This document shows, piece after piece, positions 60,368-64,000 of a DNA stretch of 64,000 nt. How positions within the stretch are numbered: position 1 is the first letter of the stretch; each line of letters opens with the position of its first letter. This stretch comes from Planctomycetaceae bacterium. Its GTDB lineage: Bacteria > Planctomycetota > Planctomycetia > Planctomycetales > Planctomycetaceae. The stretch lies in contig JAHBXV010000013.1 of assembly GCA_019636285.1 (NCBI GenBank), forward strand, positions 62,001 through 126,000, given 5' to 3'. The notes beneath the pieces were generated by a model, which saw only the letters and a list, made by a program, of their open reading frames with translations, did no database searches and had not been told where the DNA came from. Both the position numbers and the translations under genes were made by a program.

Positions 60368-62071
60368 ATGACGGAGGAAGTGAAGCGGAGCAAAGCCGAA
60401 TTCCTGAAAGAAGGTAGCCGCCAGCTCCGGGGACCGATCGCCGAAGACCTGCGCAGTGCCGAACCGAGTTTTTCCGGCGACAGCGAAGGCCTCCTCAAGT
60501 TCCACGGCGTTTACCAGGAAGACGACCGCGACCTGCGAAAGGCCAAGAACCCCGACGGCACGCCCAAGGGGAAGACGTTCATCATGATGGCCCGCACCCG
60601 CATTCCGGGCGGGCGCGTCACGGCCGAGCAGTTTCTGACCCACCTCGACCTCTGCGAGAAATACGCGAACGGCACCCTGCGGATCACGACGCGGCAGGGT
60701 TATCAGTTCCACGGGATCCCGAAGGGGGATCTCAAATCGCTGATTCGCGGCATTAATGACAGCCTGCTGACCACGCTGGGAGCCTGCGGCGACGTCAATC
60801 GCAACGTGATGGCCTGCCCGGCTCCGTACAAGAACAACCCCGTCCGAGACGAAATGGGCAAGCTCGCCCGGGAGACAGCCGAGGCCTTCAAGCCCCGCTC
60901 GACTGCCTACTTCGACATCTGGCTGCGCGACGAAAACGGCGAGGAAACGCTGGCCTCCGAGTTCAAGCCGGTCGAAGAACCGCTCTACGGAACGGTCTAC
61001 CTGCCGCGTAAGTTCAAAATTGCCTTCGCGCTCCCCGAAGACAATTGCGTTGACATCTACGCCAACGATCTGGGGTTTCTGGCGATTGTCGAGAACGACC
61101 GGATCATTGGCTACAACGTGCTGGTCGGCGGCGGCATGGGAACCACCCCCAGCGCGGCGAAGACGTTCCCGGCCGTCGCGAAGCGGATGGCGTTTATCAC
61201 TCCCGACCAGGTCATTCCGGTGGCCGAGGCGATCATCAAGGTCCAGCGGGATAACGGCAATCGCGAAGACCGCAAAGTCGCCCGCATGAAGTACGTGATC
61301 GCCAACTGGGGACTTGAGAAGTTCAAGGCGACGGTCGAAGAGTACTACGGCAAGCCGCTTGCCGAACCGCACCCGGCGGATGTCACCAATGTCGACGATC
61401 ACCTCGGCTGGCACGAGCAGGGGGACGGCAAGCTCTTCCTCGGGATCAACATCGATTGCGGCCGTATTCAGGACGTGGGCGACAAGCGGATCAAGACGGG
61501 CCTTCGGAAGGTCGTCGAGAAGTACCGCATGGAAATCCGCAACACGGCCCAGCAGTCGATGATCCTGTGCGACATCGACCCGGCCGACAAAGCCGACATT
61601 GCCCGGATTCTTGCCGAGCATGGCATTCTGCCGGCCGAAGACCTCTTGCCGATTCGTCGTCTCTCGATGGCCTGCGTGGCGTTTCCGACCTGCGGCCTGT
61701 CGATCACCGACTCCGAACGGGTCTATCCGCAGGTGATGGCGGGCCTGGAAGCCGAGTTGGAACGGCACGGCCTGGCGAACGAACGAATCACCATGCACAT
61801 GACGGGCTGTCCCAACGGCTGCGCCCGGCCCTACACGCCCGATATCGGCATCGTGGGCAAGGCAGTCGGGAAGTACACGATCTTCCTGGGTGGCAACCTG
61901 ACCGGCAGCCGCATCGCCTACAAGTACAAGGACATGGTCCCGCTGGAAGACCTGGCGAAGGAACTGTCCCCGGCGTTCGAAAAGTTCAAAGCCGAACGCG
62001 CGAACGGTGAATCGTTCGGGGACTTCTGCCTGCGCGTCGGTTCTGTCGCCCTGGGAGGGCTGGTGGAGTAA
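60368..62071 (+). CDS. cysI: assimilatory sulfite reductase hemoprotein (beta) subunit
   Basis: Product of 567 residues. Two ferredoxin-like half-domains each precede a siroheme-binding block: RITTRQGYQFHG and NVMACPAP in the first; the cluster motifs CVAFPTC and TGCPNGCARPYT (four Cys that bind the [4Fe-4S]-siroheme couple) in the second. It reduces sulfite to sulfide for cysteine synthesis. Neither a flavoprotein partner (cysJ) nor cysH is adjacent, so ferredoxin or an unlinked reductase may donate electrons. GGAG lies 5-8 bases before the ATG at 60368. It is followed by repeat copy 62088. Confidence 0.93.
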   Translation: MTEEVKRSKAEFLKEGSRQLRGPIAEDLRSAEPSFSGDSEGLLKFHGVYQEDDRDLRKAKNPDGTPKGKTFIMMARTRIPGGRVTAEQFLTHLDLCEKYANGTLRITTRQGYQFHGIPKGDLKSLIRGINDSLLTTLGACGDVNRNVMACPAPYKNNPVRDEMGKLARETAEAFKPRSTAYFDIWLRDENGEETLASEFKPVEEPLYGTVYLPRKFKIAFALPEDNCVDIYANDLGFLAIVENDRIIGYNVLVGGGMGTTPSAAKTFPAVAKRMAFITPDQVIPVAEAIIKVQRDNGNREDRKVARMKYVIANWGLEKFKATVEEYYGKPLAEPHPADVTNVDDHLGWHEQGDGKLFLGINIDCGRIQDVGDKRIKTGLRKVVEKYRMEIRNTAQQSMILCDIDPADKADIARILAEHGILPAEDLLPIRRLSMACVAFPTCGLSITDSERVYPQVMAGLEAELERHGLANERITMHMTGCPNGCARPYTPDIGIVGKAVGKYTIFLGGNLTGSRIAYKYKDMVPLEDLAKELSPAFEKFKAERANGESFGDFCLRVGSVALGGLVE

Positions 62072-62087
62072 AGAAACACTGTCGGAT

Positions 62088-62121
62088 GCCCCCGATTGCG
62101 AGCAACCGGGGGCGAAGTGAG
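62088..62121. repeat. GCGAGC-loop palindromic repeat, left of zeta-like pair
   Basis: GCCCCCGATT, loop GCGAGC, then AACCGGGGGC at 62104-62113, followed by GAAGTGAG. One A/C mismatch in the stem. The same core TTGCGAGCAAC is at 62938 and in the terminator at 48990. It lies 17 bases after the cysI stop. Confidence 0.8.
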
Positions 62122-62147
62122 AACTGGCATATCGGGACGAGACTTCC

Positions 62148-62729
62148 TTGGCAGACTCCCCGCTCCTGCTGATTGTCGGCGGTCCGAATGGTTCGGGGAA
62201 GACGACAGTCGCGAAGCAGTTCTCGGAGAGTCGCGGCATCCCCTACTTGGGCGCCGATGCCATCGCGGAACAACTGAATCCCTCCAATCCAGCGATTGCC
62301 GCGATTACCGCATCGCGTACGTTTTCCCGAACGATCCGTCAGTTGGTCGCGGAACGCCAATCCTTCGTCTGCGAGTCCACACTGTCCGGGCTGACGCTTA
62401 AGAACTTCTTGGGGACCGCGCGAGCGTCCGGATACAAGACTGAAATCGTGTATCTGTTTGTTGAATCCGAGGACATGTGCCTAACTCGCATTGCCGAGCG
62501 AGTTCGCAAAGGGGGGCATGACGTTCCGGAAGCAGACGTACGGCGCCGTTTTTCGCGTTCGCTCCACAACTTCTGGAATGTCTATCGCTATCTCGCGGAC
62601 AGTTGGGTGGTTTGCTACAACGGATTTGGATCGCTCCATGAGGTCGCCGTCGGAACTCATGCGGAACCGACCATTCGCGATCCAAAGTTTTATTCGCGGT
62701 TTCTGAGCCTGATCGGTGAATTGTCATGA
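62148..62729 (+). CDS. zeta-toxin-like P-loop kinase (toxin of a putative TA pair)
   Basis: Product of 193 residues. Walker A IVGGPNGSGKTTVAKQF (residues 9-25), then LGADAIAEQL, CESTLSGLTLKNFL, and the C-terminal RIAERVRKGGHDVPEADVRRRFSRSLHNF, a stretch typical of the Zeta/AAA-ATPase-like family. Zeta toxins phosphorylate UDP-N-acetylglucosamine and block wall synthesis, but several family members have unknown substrates. Start is TTG at 62148; no ATG is suitably placed. The stop overlaps the ATG of the 78-residue partner by four bases, so they are coupled. Confidence 0.8.
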   Translation: MADSPLLLIVGGPNGSGKTTVAKQFSESRGIPYLGADAIAEQLNPSNPAIAAITASRTFSRTIRQLVAERQSFVCESTLSGLTLKNFLGTARASGYKTEIVYLFVESEDMCLTRIAERVRKGGHDVPEADVRRRFSRSLHNFWNVYRYLADSWVVCYNGFGSLHEVAVGTHAEPTIRDPKFYSRFLSLIGELS

Positions 62730-62962
62730 CCCGCCCGCGACTGACGTTGGAGCAACACGAGACCATCGAAGAGTACCTCCGCATCGCGCGGCAGGCTGTC
62801 GCAGACGCTCAGGAAGAAAGTCGGCGTCTGGGCGTTCCGAATGTCTACTCGATCAACGGACGCATCTACTACGAGTTGCCGAACGGTGAGCTTTCGTTGA
62901 ACGACCCTTGGGTGCCGCCGCAAGAGAGGGCCTCCGGTTGCGAGCAACCGGAGGCAAAGTGA
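62726..62962 (+). CDS. small protein, likely antitoxin of the zeta-like pair
   Basis: Product of 78 residues: an N-terminal helix EQHETIEEYLRIARQAVADAQEESRRL, then NVYSINGRIYYELPNGELSLNDP. The last ten codons (from residue 68) lie inside a GCGAGC-loop palindromic repeat, so the original end may have been near NDPWVPP. Overlaps the zeta-like gene stop by four bases. I recognise the frequent pairing with zeta-like genes, but not a characterised family. Confidence 0.7.
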   Translation: MTRPRLTLEQHETIEEYLRIARQAVADAQEESRRLGVPNVYSINGRIYYELPNGELSLNDPWVPPQERASGCEQPEAK

Positions 62963-62963
62963 G
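62930..62963. repeat. GCGAGC-loop palindromic repeat, right of zeta-like pair
   Basis: GCCTCCGGTT, loop GCGAGC, AACCGGAGGC at 62946-62955, followed by AAAGTGAG. The stem is perfect (10 base pairs plus the G-C closure). It has the same orientation as the copy at 62088 and contains the stop codon of the small protein gene. Confidence 0.8.
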
Positions 62964-62964
62964 G

Positions 62965-63435
62965 TTATTGAGAGGGCATGGGAGGCTCGTCCTCTCGTTC
63001 GAGCTCCTCAATGTCCGCCAGGTCTTGCAATCGCCCCGTTGCTCGCTTGCTGGCCTTTAAGTCCTCGATCGAGATGACGTTGATAGCCAGTCCGTCGTCT
63101 TCAATGATCTGCTTTCTGGCGTAGCATTTGGCGAATTCGACTCCTGGGATCGACGTCAGCAAGTCGATTCGATTGGGAGCCACTCCCAACTGAATGACGC
63201 GATCCGGCTTCTGAAAATCGTCCGAAGTGATGGCGAGCGAACCGAAGCCGAAATGTGCCAGCGCGGCGACCAGCTTTTCACCATTCTCGGCGGTCGCATC
63301 GACCCACACATCCACGTCCTTCGTATATCGCGGACGTCCGTGGTACGCGACTGCGTATCCGCCGACGAGCAGATACTGGACGTCACTGGCGTTCAACGAT
63401 TCGAAGAACTCTCTGAAATCCTGGTTCAGCACCAT
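62965..63435 (-). CDS. nucleotidyltransferase-fold protein (MNT/AbiEii-like)
   Basis: Product of 156 residues. YLLVGGYAVAYHGRPRYTKDVDVWV contains the G-G-x-A-V and D-x-D (Asp40, Asp42) signature of MNT-type nucleotidyltransferases; a second part has RIDLLTSIPGVEF and VISIEDLKASKRATGRLQDLADIEELE, also typical. The family transfers a nucleotide, and some members act in toxin-antitoxin systems or phage defence. ATG at 63435 chosen, as an earlier ATG at 63543 adds 36 residues without homology. Its 5-prime part overlaps the 65-residue gene by 53 bases. Its stop lies 2 bases from the zeta-side gene stop (convergent). Confidence 0.82.
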   Translation of the reverse strand: MVLNQDFREFFESLNASDVQYLLVGGYAVAYHGRPRYTKDVDVWVDATAENGEKLVAALAHFGFGSLAITSDDFQKPDRVIQLGVAPNRIDLLTSIPGVEFAKCYARKQIIEDDGLAINVISIEDLKASKRATGRLQDLADIEELEREDEPPMPSQ

Positions 63436-63580
63436 ACCTCCAGAGATGGTATTCGCGACGAATTTCCTCGACGGCCGCGATTCTTGCCGCCGGAGGCTGT
63501 TGCCGCCACCAGGCAACGTCGTTCGCACGGGCGGCTGGTCCATTCTCGAGGATTCGCACCGTCTTCTCGATCATCATCAC
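63383..63580 (-). CDS. small partner protein of the nucleotidyltransferase
   Basis: Product of 65 residues: three methionines, IEKTVRILENGPAARANDVAWW, then ARIAAVEEIRREYHLWRYGAEPGFQRVLRIV. The last part (RxxxxLxxLRxExHxWRYG...RFQRVLRVV) recurs as a short protein directly before nucleotidyltransferase genes in several bacteria. Frame overlaps the downstream gene by 53 bases in a different frame. Likely the second component of the pair. Confidence 0.72.
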   Translation of the reverse strand: MMMIEKTVRILENGPAARANDVAWWRQQPPAARIAAVEEIRREYHLWRYGAEPGFQRVLRIVERQ

Positions 63581-63583
63581 TCC

Positions 63584-64000
63584 TCATTTCAAACGCCATG
63601 ACTCGTCGAAGAAGTCAGCCGCGACGATTTTGCCGGGGTAGCGGCTGTTGGGGGGCGTGGTGATGTCGATGATGGCCCAGTCCGGCAGTTTGGGGACTTG
63701 CCGCGCGTTGTTGAGGTAATCGTACTCGCGGTAGGTGAAACTGCTGTTGAGGACCATGTACCGGTTCGGGTTGAGCGGGTTCGGGTAGACAGCGATCACG
63801 CCATGCTTCGCGGCGTCATAGGTCTTCTCGCCCACGGTCACCTTGTCGGCGGCCCAGCCGATTGGGAGTGACTTCGCGATTTTTCCGATGACCGCATTCG
63901 ATTGCGGATCGCCCCAGAGAATCAGGTTCTTCGAGCGGATGTCGTCATCCGTCAGATCGGTGTCGTTTTTGACGATCGCATCGCCACGCATTTGCTGCCG
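63584..64000 (-). CDS. C-terminal part of a prolyl-oligopeptidase-type secreted protein (partial, runs off right edge)
   Basis: The frame extends beyond an internal ATG at 63991 (codons Q, Q and R run to the edge), so the gene is cut. The 138 visible residues contain DDDIRSKNLILWGDPQSNAVI, GEKTYDAAKHGVIAVYPNPLNPNRY and VLNSSFTYREYDYLNNARQVPKLPDWAIID. I associate these with the C-terminal domain of planctomycete prolyl-oligopeptidase-like proteins. The catalytic part is not visible. It reads toward the nucleotidyltransferase pair, 3 bases from the start of its first gene. Confidence 0.65.
   Translation of the reverse strand, partial: RQQMRGDAIVKNDTDLTDDDIRSKNLILWGDPQSNAVIGKIAKSLPIGWAADKVTVGEKTYDAAKHGVIAVYPNPLNPNRYMVLNSSFTYREYDYLNNARQVPKLPDWAIIDITTPPNSRYPGKIVAADFFDESWRLK

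Overview
The window looks like chromosomal DNA of a planctomycete (Planctomycetota). The evidence is three DUF1501 proteins with twin-arginine-like leaders, two Hanks-type Ser/Thr kinases (one Cache-like and membrane bound), an ECF sigma factor, helix-turn-helix proteins with long acidic tails, PQQ/WD40 beta-propellers, and the palindrome whose reading frame gives LVTRSVSEG, a motif that litters planctomycete annotations. GC content is high, coding density is moderate, many starts lack a strong Shine-Dalgarno, and no tRNA or rRNA gene was recognised. The genus is not resolved.

Layout. 0-6 kb: edge-truncated nitroreductase, glutaminyl-peptide cyclotransferase, membrane SGNH hydrolase, DUF885 metallopeptidase, first DUF1501 protein. 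6-14.2 kb: secreted protein of unknown role with a good terminator, second DUF1501 protein, SlyX, a 1056-residue membrane/TPR-like protein, ispH. 14.6-24 kb: serA, ECF sigma factor, small membrane protein, Ser/Thr kinase, lipoprotein, membrane coiled-coil protein, secreted esterase, pgk. 24-26.4 kb: a two-gene module of unknown role whose first gene is frameshifted, a BFD-like [2Fe-2S] protein, an FHA protein, a zinc-ribbon protein. 26.5-36 kb: PQQ propeller, Cache-kinase translationally coupled to a rhomboid protease, MFS permease, acidic HTH membrane protein with SDSDV repeats, OmpA lipoprotein, small wHTH-like protein. 36-45.3 kb: XerC/D recombinase, MsbA-like exporter, LolD-like ATPase, CT398-type zinc-ribbon protein, an inverted-repeat cluster, then rpoD and dnaG. 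46-54 kb: multi-zinc-ribbon protein, OmpH/Skp-like lipoprotein, polytopic membrane protein, HupE/UreJ, HD-GYP/PilZ protein. 54.6-64 kb: DUF1501 plus WD40 pair, secreted esterase, MarR/DUF1398 operon with a very clear promoter and operator, aspartate aminotransferase, sulfite reductase, then two convergent toxin-antitoxin-like pairs and an edge-truncated prolyl-oligopeptidase-type C-terminus.

How parts work together. Housekeeping genes (ispH, serA, pgk, dnaG, rpoD, aspartate aminotransferase, cysI) are interspersed with envelope and signalling genes. The accessory signal is concentrated in two places: the unknown two-gene module at 23.8-24.4 kb, and the 62.1-63.6 kb block. In that block a zeta-like kinase pair lies between two copies of a palindromic repeat and converges on a nucleotidyltransferase pair. 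Short interspersed repeats are the other main theme: a 70-76 bp element in three copies with compensatory changes in its arms, a GCGAGC-loop palindrome in three copies, the LVTRSVSEG palindrome, and a diverged tandem pair of inverted-repeat elements at 41 kb.
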